Below are positions 9,850-19,166 of a stretch of 64,000 nt of DNA, piece after piece. The stretch comes from FEN-1350 sp964643355 (lineage in GTDB: Bacteria; Planctomycetota; Phycisphaerae; Sedimentisphaerales; Anaerohalosphaeraceae): the NCBI GenBank assembly GCA_964643355.1, contig CAZXPW010000023.1, positions 1 through 64,000 on the forward strand. Direction: 5' to 3'. How positions within the stretch are numbered: the first letter of the stretch is position 1; every line of letters begins with the position of its first letter. The position numbers and the translations under genes are program-made. Below the pieces are notes generated by a model that was not told where the DNA came from, made no database searches, and saw nothing but the letters and a program-made list of their open reading frames with translations.

Positions 9850-12044
9850 AATCTCGCAGCGGTTGGTTGCTTTGGATTATTTTGATTCCGGTTTGCCCCC
9901 TGGCCCAGGCGGGCCTTGGGTTGAAGGATTTCATCGGTCCGTTTGACAGTTGGGCCGATGTCAAGCGAGACTATGGCGCCGTCGGCGACGGCCAGGCCGA
10001 CGATACGGCCGCCCTGCAGAAGGCGCTGGACGAACTGGGACCGGAGAATCGAAAGTCGGCTGTGATGTTTCTGCCGTCAGGGACTTATCGCATCACGCAG
10101 ACGCTACGGTTACCACGGCCGACGCATGAGTCGGCCAAGGATATCGCAATCTTCGGTTATCATGCCAACAGCGCTATCCTCCTCTGGGACGGTCCGGCTG
10201 ATGGGACCATGTTCGATTTCAACGCATGGTATTCCCAACTTGGCCGGATCACAATGAACGGGCAAAACAAGGCGGCTTACGCCCTGCGGCATGGTCCTGC
10301 TTTTACCACCTACAACGAGATCGCTGACATGCGATTCTGTAATGTCGGGATCGGCATTGAGGCGGGGGTCCGTGATGGGATTGCTGAGACGGCCGTCATT
10401 CGCTGTCTATTTTATAATTGCTCCAAGGCCGGAATCAGTATCACCAATTTCAATTCTCTTGATTGGTTTATTTGGGCTTCATGGTTTCAGAAATGTCGTC
10501 TCGGTATCACCAACGCCTTCGGAGCCGGAAACTTCTATGCATACCGTAATTTTTTCGATGGAAACACGGATGCCGATATCAGCATAGGAAATACCGGATA
10601 CTTTTCGTTTCGTGAAAATGGTTCTATGAATTCAAAATCCTTCTTTGTTGCGGGGGGAATCGGTGCCGCAGCCAATTTGACAATCGACAGTAACAGGATT
10701 GTCGGATTAAAAAATACACCGCTCCAGATCGGAAATCTTGGCCCAGTCCTATTGATGGACAATGGAATCAATTGTTTCAAATGTCCCGTAGCACGAATCA
10801 ATCCCAACGCAGGACTTGTATCGATCGGAAATACATTTACTTGTCCTGAACCAATCACCGCCAAACCAAAGCCGATCCAGATTGACGAACAAGTTGTCCC
10901 AATCATTACGGATTACAGCAAAGTCCCGGTAAACGATTTCATTCCCACCCGTCCGAATCCAGCAATCGAGGTAACACCAAAGGATACAGCGGATGCGATC
11001 CAGAAGGCCATTGACAAGGCCGCAGGGCTGGATGCGAAAAATGCGATTGTCCATTTTTCGATGGGCCAGTATGCGATTGACAAGACGCTGGTGATTCCCG
11101 GCAACAAGCCCATCCGCCTGATCGGCGACGGTTCGGATACGGTGCTGAGTTGGAGGGGACAGGAGGGCTTGCCGGTGATCCGCTTCGAAGGGCCGTCGCG
11201 GGCGATCGTGGAGAATCTGTTTATCAACGGCTCAGGCAAAGGCGATGGGATCGTCATCGCCAACTGCGATCAGCCGGGATCGCGGGTGCTGATGGACCAA
11301 CCAAATGTCAGCACCTGTAAGGAGGTCGGGTATCTGGTCGATGGACTGGACAATACCGAGGTGGCCCTGTGCAACATCAACCACGGCGACTGCGACATCG
11401 GCGTCAAGATTGTCGGCGGACCTTTGGCACGCGAGGGCAAAGAAAGCAAAGGGACCACCACGATCTTCAGCGGGGCGTCGAGCAACAATCGGATCAGCTA
11501 TACCCTCGCCGACGGCGGGGCGCTGGTGGTCCGCGATATCTGGTACGAGAGCGGTAATCAGCCGGGATTTCTGGATCTTTCCGGCAAGGGACGATTCACC
11601 CTCAACGGGGCGATGGTCGCTACGGCCATAAAGGACAATATTCCCGCAATCGACATCCACGATTTCGACGGGCAGGTGACGCTGCTGACCTCGATTTTCC
11701 ACAGCGGATGCAAAGCCGTGCCGATCCGGATCCGGGGATTGAGCGAGCAATCGAATATCCTGTTTCTCGGCAGCCAGTTCGGCATGGGCGACTTTGCCCC
11801 GGTCGTCGAGGGCGACAAGGGCAAGGTCGTCGTCGCCGAGTGCGTGCGATTCACGCAGGGCGGCGGGGCCGAGCCGGTGGCGGATATCGGCACGGCTGAT
11901 CCGGAACTGATCAAACAGATGTTATCCGATACTCGGAACCGAAGAGTCCCCGGCGACCAGACGGTTGATCCGGATGTGACAAATTTTGTTCTTCACCGCG
12001 TCATGGTCAGCAATACCCGGACGGGGATTCGGTTATCAAAATAG
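9846..12044 (+). CDS. Exported protein with two pectate-lyase-like beta-helix domains
   Basis: 732 residues with a signal peptide (LLWIILIPVCPLAQAG). The first beta-helix begins with DVKRDYGAVGDGQADDTAAL, the hallmark of the pectate lyase superfamily 3 / GH28-related domain (PF12708). A second similar unit starts near residue 377 (DTADAIQKAIDKAAG, then PGNKPIRLIGDGSDTVLSW). Such proteins bind or cleave polysaccharides in the periplasm or at the cell surface, but no catalytic residues could be assigned. The gene overlaps the upstream hydrolase by 4 bases and lies 20 bases before the GH116-like gene, so the three form an operon. The middle (about 10.4-11.0 kb) is noticeably more AT-rich than the second half, as if the two helices had different histories. 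Confidence 0.8.
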   Translation: MKSRSGWLLWIILIPVCPLAQAGLGLKDFIGPFDSWADVKRDYGAVGDGQADDTAALQKALDELGPENRKSAVMFLPSGTYRITQTLRLPRPTHESAKDIAIFGYHANSAILLWDGPADGTMFDFNAWYSQLGRITMNGQNKAAYALRHGPAFTTYNEIADMRFCNVGIGIEAGVRDGIAETAVIRCLFYNCSKAGISITNFNSLDWFIWASWFQKCRLGITNAFGAGNFYAYRNFFDGNTDADISIGNTGYFSFRENGSMNSKSFFVAGGIGAAANLTIDSNRIVGLKNTPLQIGNLGPVLLMDNGINCFKCPVARINPNAGLVSIGNTFTCPEPITAKPKPIQIDEQVVPIITDYSKVPVNDFIPTRPNPAIEVTPKDTADAIQKAIDKAAGLDAKNAIVHFSMGQYAIDKTLVIPGNKPIRLIGDGSDTVLSWRGQEGLPVIRFEGPSRAIVENLFINGSGKGDGIVIANCDQPGSRVLMDQPNVSTCKEVGYLVDGLDNTEVALCNINHGDCDIGVKIVGGPLAREGKESKGTTTIFSGASSNNRISYTLADGGALVVRDIWYESGNQPGFLDLSGKGRFTLNGAMVATAIKDNIPAIDIHDFDGQVTLLTSIFHSGCKAVPIRIRGLSEQSNILFLGSQFGMGDFAPVVEGDKGKVVVAECVRFTQGGGAEPVADIGTADPELIKQMLSDTRNRRVPGDQTVDPDVTNFVLHRVMVSNTRTGIRLSK

Positions 12045-12064
12045 GATACCAGCGGAGGCGATCG

Positions 12065-15000
12065 ATGGGATCAAAACAGGGAAACTGCAGCGGTTCGTGC
12101 AACTGCAATTCCGGGATGGACCGGCGGACCTTTCTGAAGCTTTCGGCCGCGGCCGGAGCAGTGGCAATGTTGGGATCACAAGCGGCTGTCGCGGGTCCAT
12201 TCACGCGGGCCGATTTCGAGAAGCTGGTCCCTGCCGACAAAAAGCTCAGCCCGGAGTGGATCCGCTCGCTCTTTGAACGCGGGTCGCGGACCGTCTATCG
12301 CGGCGCGGAACTGGAAAAGATCGGTATGCCCATCGGAGGTATCTGCGCCGGGCAACTGTACCTGGGCGGCGACGGGACGCTGTGGCACTGGGACATTTTC
12401 AACCGCTATGTCGCGACCGCGGCCGGGCATTACGCCAATCCGATGAAACCCGCCTCGCCGATCGAGCAGGGGTTTGCGATTTCGGTTGGGCAAGATGGCA
12501 AACGATTGACGCGGACGCTGGACGCCAGAGGATTCAACGATATTTCGTTCATCGGAGAATACCCGGTCGGTTATGTCGAATATAAAGATTCCTCCCTTCC
12601 GGTGGCCGTTTCATTGGAGGCGTTCAGCCCCTTTATCCCGCACAATGTCAAAGACTCCTCGCTGCCGGCGACGGTGATGCGTTTCACCATCAAGAACACC
12701 GGCAACGAAAAAATCGAAGGAGCGATTGGCGGGTGGTTGGAAAACGGCGTGTGCCTTTACAGCGGAAAAGATCGCGACGGTCTGCGACGAAATCAAATTG
12801 TGCAAAAAGAAACCTTCGTAATGCTCGAATGTTCAGCAGAACCGCAACCGCAAGAGACCACTCGACCGGTACGCAAAGACATCGTCTTTGACGATTTTGA
12901 AAAACCCGCCTACGAGGGCTGGACGGTCGAAGGCACGGCGTTTGGATCCGGGCCGATTGAGATCAAAGCCATCCCCGGCTATCAGGGCGATGTCGGCGGT
13001 CACGGGGACCATGTGGTCAATTCCCACGCAACCGCGCCGGGCGACAGCGTCGAAAAGAAGGACTCGGCTATGGGTACTCTGACCAGCCGAACCTTCACGA
13101 TCGAGCGAGATTATATCCGCTTCCGGATCGGCGGCGGCCCACACGCAGGCAAGACCTGCATGAACTTAGTGATTGACGGGCAGACCGTCCGTACGGCCAC
13201 CGGAGCCGGCGACAACCGAATGAAACCGCATGGCTGGTCCGTGAAACAATGGACAGGCAAGTCCGCCCGACTGGTCATCGTTGATGCCGAACCCGGCGGA
13301 TGGGGCAACATCGGAATCGACGAGATTGTCTTCAGCGATAAACCCACAGCCGACCCCGGACCCTTGTCGCAGGAAGCGGATTTCGGAACGATGGGACTGG
13401 CCCTTCTGGATCCGCAAACGAACGACACAACAATCTGCGAATTTCCACAAAACCGGCCACTGAATGAATTCTTCGTCGCCGAACCCTCGACGAAATCGTC
13501 GTCGGCCCTTAAACCGTTCACAGACAACCTTAGCGGGGCACTGGTCAGACGGTTTTCGTTGGCTCCCGGTGAAGCGACCGTCGCGACTTTTGTCATCGCC
13601 TGGCATTTCCCGAATCTGGTCGTGGATCGTACCCACCACCTGGTCGGCCGGTATTACGCTCAATCCTTCGCCGCAGCTCAGGATGTCGTTTGTTATCTGG
13701 CGACGAATTTCAAAACGCTGCGGGATCAGACCCAGTTATGGCACAATACCTGGTACGATTCGACGCTGCCGTACTGGTTCCTCGATCGAACCTTTCTCAA
13801 TGCCTCCATTTTAGCGACTTCCACCTGCTATCGTTTTGCCGATGGCCGATTCTATGGCTGGGAGGGCGTAGGTTGCTGTCCCGGGACCTGCGGACATGTC
13901 TGGCAATACGCCCACTCCGTGGCACGGCTGTTTCCGGAGCTGGAGCGTGACACACGCCAGCGTGTGGACCTGGGGCTGGCGATGGGACCGGACGGAGCGG
14001 TTCGTTTTCGGGGAGAATTCAACGACTCTCCGGCCGTGGATGGGCAGGCGGGCGTAATCCTGCGAGCCTTTCGCGAACACCAGATGACCACCAGCGATGA
14101 CTGGCTCAAGGCCAACTGGCCGAAGATCCGTCGGGCGACCGAGTGGCTGATCGCCAAGGACGCCGATGACAACGGCATCATCGAAAGCAATCAGCACAAC
14201 ACCCTCGATACCGACTGGTTTGGCCCGGTCGCATGGCTGAGCGGCTTGTACCTGGCGGCGCTGAGTGCGGCCGAGGCGATGGCCAAGACCGTCGGCGATG
14301 CGGACTTCGCCACCCGCTGTCGAACGATCCTGCAACGCGGACAAAAGAACATCGTCGAACAACTCTTCGACGGCGAGTACTTCATCAACAAACCCGATCC
14401 CTCAAAGCCCGAAACAATCAACTCCGGCAACGGCTGCGAGATCGACCAGGTCTTCGGACAAAGCTGGGCGTTTCAAGTCGGCTTGCCGCGAATCCTGCCG
14501 GAAAAGGAAACCCGTTCGGCGCTGGCGTCGCTGTGGAAATATAATTTTACGCCCGATGTCGGCCCGTATCGCAAGGCCTATCCCCCCGGACGCTGGTATG
14601 CGATGCCCGGCGAGGGGGGCCTATTGATGTGTTCGTTCCCGCGACCGGACTGGGACTACGACAAGGCCAAAGGCAAGGGCGCCGACTGGGCGGCGGGGTA
14701 CTTTAACGAATGCATGAACGGGTTTGAGTATCAGGTGGCAGGACATATGATCTGGGAAGGCATGGTCCAGGAAGGGCTGGCCGTGACGCGGATGGTGCAT
14801 GACCGCTACCATGCCTGGCGACGGAATCCGTTCAACGAGATCGAATGCGGCGACCACTATGCCCGTTCCATGGCCAGCTACGGAGTCTATATCGCGGCCT
14901 GTGGGTATCGTCATGACGGTCCTGGCGGATTTCTCGCGTTTGAACCGCGTCTTTCGCCGGACGATTTCCGCGCCGCCATCACGACTGCGCAGGGGTGGGG

Positions 15001-15274
15001 CCATTTTCGGCAAATGCGAGAAAAAGGAAAACAGTCGATGGCCATCCATCTTGGCTGGGGCCGGCTGCGGCTGAAAACCTTCGGCTGCAGCGTCGCCGAC
15101 CAAGCCAAGATTGGCGGGGTGAGAGGCCGGATCACCTCCGTAGATACCGATCCGTCGATGGATTTCACGCTCAATCCTTCCTACAAAATCAGCGGCAAAG
15201 AACTGACGGTAACCTTTGAAAATGAATTGAACTTGCAGGCCGGACAAACACTGGAAATCGAAGTCGAATCATGA
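12065..15274 (+). CDS. Tat-exported GH116-like beta-glycosidase with inserted beta-sandwich
   Basis: 1069 residues. A Cys/Gly-rich leader is followed by a Tat signal (MDRRTFLKLSAAAGAVAM). IGMPIGGICAGQLYLGGDG and the tryptophan-rich region after it match the GBA2-type N-terminal domain of GH116. FYGWEGVGCCPGTCGHVWQY and NTLDTDWFGPVAWLSGLYLA match the (alpha/alpha)6 catalytic domain; the Asp of LDTDW lies where the GH116 acid/base is expected. Residues about 273-428 are an insert (VFDDFEKPAYEGWTVEG to IDEIVFSD) resembling the beta-sandwich modules seen in levanase-type enzymes. Likely action: hydrolysis of beta-glucosides or related glycosides outside the cytoplasm. GGAGG lies 6 bases before ATG 12065. 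Confidence 0.83.
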   Translation: MGSKQGNCSGSCNCNSGMDRRTFLKLSAAAGAVAMLGSQAAVAGPFTRADFEKLVPADKKLSPEWIRSLFERGSRTVYRGAELEKIGMPIGGICAGQLYLGGDGTLWHWDIFNRYVATAAGHYANPMKPASPIEQGFAISVGQDGKRLTRTLDARGFNDISFIGEYPVGYVEYKDSSLPVAVSLEAFSPFIPHNVKDSSLPATVMRFTIKNTGNEKIEGAIGGWLENGVCLYSGKDRDGLRRNQIVQKETFVMLECSAEPQPQETTRPVRKDIVFDDFEKPAYEGWTVEGTAFGSGPIEIKAIPGYQGDVGGHGDHVVNSHATAPGDSVEKKDSAMGTLTSRTFTIERDYIRFRIGGGPHAGKTCMNLVIDGQTVRTATGAGDNRMKPHGWSVKQWTGKSARLVIVDAEPGGWGNIGIDEIVFSDKPTADPGPLSQEADFGTMGLALLDPQTNDTTICEFPQNRPLNEFFVAEPSTKSSSALKPFTDNLSGALVRRFSLAPGEATVATFVIAWHFPNLVVDRTHHLVGRYYAQSFAAAQDVVCYLATNFKTLRDQTQLWHNTWYDSTLPYWFLDRTFLNASILATSTCYRFADGRFYGWEGVGCCPGTCGHVWQYAHSVARLFPELERDTRQRVDLGLAMGPDGAVRFRGEFNDSPAVDGQAGVILRAFREHQMTTSDDWLKANWPKIRRATEWLIAKDADDNGIIESNQHNTLDTDWFGPVAWLSGLYLAALSAAEAMAKTVGDADFATRCRTILQRGQKNIVEQLFDGEYFINKPDPSKPETINSGNGCEIDQVFGQSWAFQVGLPRILPEKETRSALASLWKYNFTPDVGPYRKAYPPGRWYAMPGEGGLLMCSFPRPDWDYDKAKGKGADWAAGYFNECMNGFEYQVAGHMIWEGMVQEGLAVTRMVHDRYHAWRRNPFNEIECGDHYARSMASYGVYIAACGYRHDGPGGFLAFEPRLSPDDFRAAITTAQGWGHFRQMREKGKQSMAIHLGWGRLRLKTFGCSVADQAKIGGVRGRITSVDTDPSMDFTLNPSYKISGKELTVTFENELNLQAGQTLEIEVES

Positions 15275-15286
15275 CCACAGGATGAA

Positions 15287-15961
15287 ATGACCATGGGACG
15301 ACGAACTCCATCCATCGACCTATTCGCGGTTCTTGGAGTTTTGCTGTTCCCCAGCGGATGCGGGCTGCCTTTGCTGGATCCGTCGGCCGGGTATCCGACC
15401 GTAAGCCGCGGAGAAGTAATGGCCATCGCCGAGGCGTATGCCAATCATGAATGGACTGCCCGCGAACAACATATTTATCGCGGCCGCGACGGCGATGGCA
15501 TCCAAGTCTGGACGCCGGACTGGACCATCGGCCAGGTGAACCGGGGCATTCCGTATCAGTGGGACGGATTTTCGACAATCGAACAGTTCGACGCCGGCCT
15601 TGCGGCCGGAAAATTCGCCGGGGATGTTTATCACAGCAAACCCGACGGTAGCCGTTTCGCCGTCGGAGTGGATTGTTCGGGATTTGTGTCGCGGTGCTGG
15701 AAATTGCCGGTCAAACATTCGACGCGGAGTTTTCCGGGGATCTGTGTTCGGCTTCGGGATCCCACCGAGCTGCTTGCGGGGGATATCCTGGACAATTTTG
15801 ACGCCCATGTGGTTCTGTTCAAGGATTTTGTCGATTCGGGACACACAAAGATTTGCTGTTATGAGGCCCGAGGCAAAGGGGTCATCGTTTCTGAATATGA
15901 TTTGCCGGATTTGCTTCGGGAGGGTTTCAAGCCATATCGCTATAAACGGATTACGAACTAA
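15287..15961 (+). CDS. NlpC/P60-like lipoprotein (putative cysteine peptidase/amidase)
   Basis: 224 residues. The N-terminus has a hydrophobic stretch ending in LLFPSGCG, a lipobox. VGVDCSGFVSRCW is the catalytic Cys motif of NlpC/P60 proteins, and AHVVLFKDF supplies the downstream His; ELLAGDILDN is the usual GD motif before it. Such enzymes cut peptide or amide bonds, often in peptidoglycan, and some act on other amides. The gene starts 12 bases after the GH116-like gene, so it belongs to the same transcript; its place in a glycan locus may mean it works on the cell's own wall or on a glycan-linked amide. ATG 15293 is an alternative start. Confidence 0.75.
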   Translation: MTMGRRTPSIDLFAVLGVLLFPSGCGLPLLDPSAGYPTVSRGEVMAIAEAYANHEWTAREQHIYRGRDGDGIQVWTPDWTIGQVNRGIPYQWDGFSTIEQFDAGLAAGKFAGDVYHSKPDGSRFAVGVDCSGFVSRCWKLPVKHSTRSFPGICVRLRDPTELLAGDILDNFDAHVVLFKDFVDSGHTKICCYEARGKGVIVSEYDLPDLLREGFKPYRYKRITN

Positions 15962-15973
15962 CGGAAAACCGAC

Positions 15974-16249
15974 TCAATATGTGATGACGAAGCTTTTGTA
16001 ACGGGGATCTTCGGGAACCTCATTGATCTGTGTTTCCTTGATGTATCCTTCGAACGAATCCTGAATATCCGCCAGACACTCGTCCACATCGTCACGATTG
16101 CCCTGCATGAGCATTTCCACGGATCCATCGCCGAGATTGCGGACAAATCCCGTCAGTTCAAACCGGCAGGCCGACCGATGGGCCGTATAGCGAAAGCCCA
16201 CGCCCTGAACCCGGCCTTTGAAAACCACATGTTTGGCGATCCTGTTCAT
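15974..16249 (-). CDS. acyP: Acylphosphatase
   Basis: 91 residues, the usual size. VVFKGRVQGVGFRYTAHRSA holds the active-site Arg of the GxVQGVGFR motif, and GFVRNLGDGSVEMLMQG carries the catalytic Asn and the second signature. The enzyme hydrolyses carboxyl-phosphate bonds such as acetyl phosphate or 1,3-bisphosphoglycerate in the cytoplasm. GGGAGG lies just upstream of ATG 16247-16249, which fixes the start; longer in-frame extensions lack support. It stands alone, convergent with the NlpC/P60-like gene (gap 12 bases) and divergent from the phosphatase gene. Confidence 0.93.
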   Translation of the reverse strand: MNRIAKHVVFKGRVQGVGFRYTAHRSACRFELTGFVRNLGDGSVEMLMQGNRDDVDECLADIQDSFEGYIKETQINEVPEDPRYKSFVITY

Positions 16250-16371
16250 GACTTCCTCCCGTACCTTTTTTTGTCTTTCGACGGAATATCGACTTACGGC
16301 ATAGTTTGCCGCGTCCAAGTATAGTGTAACCATCCGCAATGAAAAATTCATTCTCGTCGTTATCAATTTAG

Positions 16372-16399
16372 CTTACAAGAAGAAAAAAGATGATATAAT
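16372..16399 (+). promoter_or_regulatory. Sigma-70-type promoter with extended -10 for the GAF-PP2C gene
   Basis: A perfect TATAAT at 16394-16399 is preceded by TGA (extended -10, TGN). A -35-like CTTACA at 16372-16377 lies 16 bases upstream. Predicted start of transcription is near 16406, about 38 bases before ATG 16444. Confidence 0.5.
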
Positions 16400-16443
16400 A
16401 CGGTGTTCCGCATGGATTGCGGATATGTTATGTCGGATGCTTG

Positions 16444-17811
16444 ATGAAAATCCGACGCTTGTTTTTGATGGATTGTATGAGATATCGGAAGTCGAAAAAA
16501 CTGAGCCGCGACGAACAGATCTACCAGATCTCGACGATGGTCGCGGGGAATTTTACGCTGCAGCAGGTACTGGACCGGCTGGCGGGCGCGGCCGTAAAGG
16601 TCACCAACACCCAGGCCTGCTCGATCCGCCTGTTGGACGACGAGACCGGCGACCTGAAAATGAGCGCCACCTACGGCCTCAGCGAGGCCTATCGCAACAA
16701 GGGCCCTGTGACAAAAAACGAACCGGTGATCAAGGAAGTCTTCAAGGGTCGAGCCATTGTCATTCCCGACATGCGGGTTGACCCCCGGGTCAAGTACCCC
16801 GATGCGTCGCGTCGGGAAGGGCTGGTCAGTCAGTTGTCCGTGGCGATGATCTTCCGCGATAAGCCCATCGGGGTATTACGACTGTACAGTCCGGAACCCA
16901 ACCGGTTCAACCGCAGTTCCGTCTCTCTGGCCCGTCTGGTGGCCAGCCAGTGCGCAGTGGCGATCACCAACGCGCGTCTATACGAACAGGCCCTGGAAGG
17001 CGCACGGATGAGCGAGCAGGTCAATCTGGCCGCGGCGATCCAGCGACGAATGATCCCCAACAAGGCCCCCTGTATCTGCGGTTTGGACATCGGAGCCGTC
17101 TATCAGCCCTGTTTTCAGGTGGGCGGCGACATGTACGACTTTTTCCAGATAGACGACCATACGCTGGGCGTGGCGATCTCGGATGTCATCGGCAAGGGAA
17201 TCCCCGCGGCGATGATGATGAGCATGTTCCGAGGAATGTTACGGGCCTATTCGGACGGCGGCTACGAACGGCATTCGCTGGTGGAAATCGTAGGCAAGTT
17301 GAATACGGCCGCCTGCCGGGAATGCCGCGATGGGGAATTTGTCACCTTGTTTCTGGCTTTGATCAATACCCAGACCCGAAGCGTGACCTACTGCAACTGC
17401 GGTCACGAACCGGCTCTGTTGATCCGGGATCGCAAGGCCATTGAGTTATCGACGGGCGGTCTGGTGCTGGGCATCATGGACGACGCGCAGTACCAAACGG
17501 AAACGCTTGAAATCCGGCCGGGGGATTGTCTGTTCATGTACACCGACGGCCTGATTGATGCAATGAATTTTGACAAGCAGCTCTGGGGTCGTGATCGGCT
17601 GATCGAGACTCTGGTCAAATATCCCAACGCGACGGCCCATTGCCTGATTCACACGATCCTGGGTCATCGAAGGCGCCATGTCGGCCTGGCCCAGCAAGTG
17701 GACGACACCAGTATCGTGGCGATTCGATTTCCGACGGGGATGCCCACCGACAATCCGCCGACCTGTCCTCAAGAGGTTCTAACCCATGGCACAATTGATC
17801 GTCACGATTGA
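16444..17811 (+). CDS. GAF-domain PP2C/SpoIIE-type serine phosphatase (RsbU-like)
   Basis: About 455 residues. A GAF domain spans roughly residues 45-185 (ACSIRLLDDETGDLKMSATY, VAMIFRDKPIGVLRLYS, SQCAVAITNARLYEQAL). A SpoIIE/PP2C domain fills the rest (LAAAIQRRMIP, VGGDMYDFFQID, VAISDVIGKGIPAAMMMSM, MYTDGLIDAMN), with the metal-binding Asp residues in place. Such proteins dephosphorylate anti-sigma-factor antagonists in partner-switching pathways; the GAF domain would sense a ligand. The start is uncertain: ATG 16444 is given, with TTG 16417, ATG 16468 and ATG 16477 possible. Its 3' end overlaps cmk by 26 bases, so the two may be coupled. No anti-sigma kinase or antagonist gene is nearby. Confidence 0.87.
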   Translation: MKIRRLFLMDCMRYRKSKKLSRDEQIYQISTMVAGNFTLQQVLDRLAGAAVKVTNTQACSIRLLDDETGDLKMSATYGLSEAYRNKGPVTKNEPVIKEVFKGRAIVIPDMRVDPRVKYPDASRREGLVSQLSVAMIFRDKPIGVLRLYSPEPNRFNRSSVSLARLVASQCAVAITNARLYEQALEGARMSEQVNLAAAIQRRMIPNKAPCICGLDIGAVYQPCFQVGGDMYDFFQIDDHTLGVAISDVIGKGIPAAMMMSMFRGMLRAYSDGGYERHSLVEIVGKLNTAACRECRDGEFVTLFLALINTQTRSVTYCNCGHEPALLIRDRKAIELSTGGLVLGIMDDAQYQTETLEIRPGDCLFMYTDGLIDAMNFDKQLWGRDRLIETLVKYPNATAHCLIHTILGHRRRHVGLAQQVDDTSIVAIRFPTGMPTDNPPTCPQEVLTHGTIDRHD

Positions 17812-18457
17812 CGGGCCCGCCGGCGTCGGCAAAAGCACCGTCGCCCGACGACTGGCCGAACGGCTGGACGCAATTCATCTGGACACCGGTGCCATGTACC
17901 GCGCCGTGACGCTAGCCGCAATGCGAGCCAACATCGATCTGACCGATCCTGTCCAGGTCCGGGAACTGATCGGGCAGACGGAATTTCGTTTTGAAGCCGA
18001 CCACGACGATATGCGGGTGTGGATCGACAATCGGGAGGTCACCGACGAGATTCGCGATCCGCAGGTGACCGAAAAAGTCAAAAACATCGCTTCTATGGAC
18101 ACCATCCGTCATGAACTGGTGGAGTGGCAGCAGCGTTTTGCGCAGGACTACCCAAGGATCGTGACGGAAGGCCGTGATCAGGGGACCGTCGTGTTTCCCC
18201 GGGCCACCATCAAGTTCTTCCTGACCGCCGATCCGGCGGAACGCGCTCGTCGTCGGCAGCTCCAGTGGAAACAATCCGGCATCAAGATTCCGCTGGAAAC
18301 CATTCTCCAGGACATCGAAACACGCGACGCTTCAGACCGGAATCGGGCAACGGGTCCCTTGGCGGCCGCCACTGACGCGGTGACCGTAGATACGACCCGC
18401 CTGACGATCGACGAAGTGATCGAGGCCATGCTCGCCCATATCCCGGAAACCGCATGA
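17786..18457 (+). CDS. cmk: Cytidylate kinase
   Basis: 223 residues, typical for the bacterial enzyme. The P-loop is GPAGVGKSTVARRLAERL (from residue 9). LDTGAMYRAVTLAAM, REVTDEIRDPQVTEKVKNIA and VTEGRDQGTVVFPRA are CMP-kinase signatures. It phosphorylates CMP and dCMP in the cytoplasm for pyrimidine salvage and nucleotide balance. It begins inside the end of the phosphatase gene and its stop overlaps the plsC start by 4 bases, so it is part of the cmk-plsC-ispH-rpsA run known from many bacteria. Confidence 0.96.
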   Translation: MAQLIVTIDGPAGVGKSTVARRLAERLDAIHLDTGAMYRAVTLAAMRANIDLTDPVQVRELIGQTEFRFEADHDDMRVWIDNREVTDEIRDPQVTEKVKNIASMDTIRHELVEWQQRFAQDYPRIVTEGRDQGTVVFPRATIKFFLTADPAERARRRQLQWKQSGIKIPLETILQDIETRDASDRNRATGPLAAATDAVTVDTTRLTIDEVIEAMLAHIPETA

Positions 18458-19152
18458 AGTCCTGGTTGCACAAAGTCTGGTACGGGATCTTTTACTGGTG
18501 GTTTCGCTTGACGATGTTTCCGCTGTATCGGATCCGTGTCTTTGGAAGAGAGAATGTGCCTCCCCACGGCCCCGTTTTGATCGCCAGCAATCATCAGAGT
18601 TTTCTGGATCCGATTTTCTGTCAGATACCGGTTCATCGGCCGATGCATTACCTGTCCCGGGATACGCTGTACGATCACTGGTTTTTTGGTCCGTTGATCC
18701 GAACGCTCAATACGATTCCCGTTCGCCGCGGACAATCCGATATCGCCGCTATGCGGGCCGTGATCGACAAGCTCCGCCTGGGGCACGCCGTTGTCATTTT
18801 TCCGGAATCCACCCGGACCGAAGACGGCCGGATTGGCGAAATCAAAGCCGGTTTCGCCCTTCTTGCCCGGCGAAGCGGAGCGACAATCGTTCCGACCATC
18901 CTTGATGGGGCTTACGAGGCCTGGCCTCGCCATCAAAAATACCCGAGATTGGGACGAGTCGGAGTTCTCTATGGCCATCCTATTCTTCCGGAAACGGTCA
19001 TCGAAATGGGGGATCGCGAGTTTGCCCGCTGGTTGACCGCCGAATATCGCCGGCTTCAGGGCGAATGCCGGGGCCGAATGGGTCGGACACCTTACGAATA
19101 TCCCTCTGAGAATACCGGCTCGCCCCCGACGGCGGAGTTGGAACCGGCCTGA
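18454..19152 (+). CDS. plsC: 1-acyl-sn-glycerol-3-phosphate acyltransferase
   Basis: 232 residues. NHQSFLDP is the HX4D catalytic motif, FPESTRTEDGRIGEIKAG the phosphate-binding block and VPTILDGAYEAWP the later conserved region. It makes phosphatidic acid from lysophosphatidic acid at the inner face of the membrane; one N-terminal hydrophobic helix (IFYWWFRLTMFPLY) would hold it there. It overlaps cmk by ATGA and sits 14 bases before ispH. Confidence 0.94.
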   Translation: MKSWLHKVWYGIFYWWFRLTMFPLYRIRVFGRENVPPHGPVLIASNHQSFLDPIFCQIPVHRPMHYLSRDTLYDHWFFGPLIRTLNTIPVRRGQSDIAAMRAVIDKLRLGHAVVIFPESTRTEDGRIGEIKAGFALLARRSGATIVPTILDGAYEAWPRHQKYPRLGRVGVLYGHPILPETVIEMGDREFARWLTAEYRRLQGECRGRMGRTPYEYPSENTGSPPTAELEPA

Positions 19153-19166
19153 AGGAAGAACTATCT

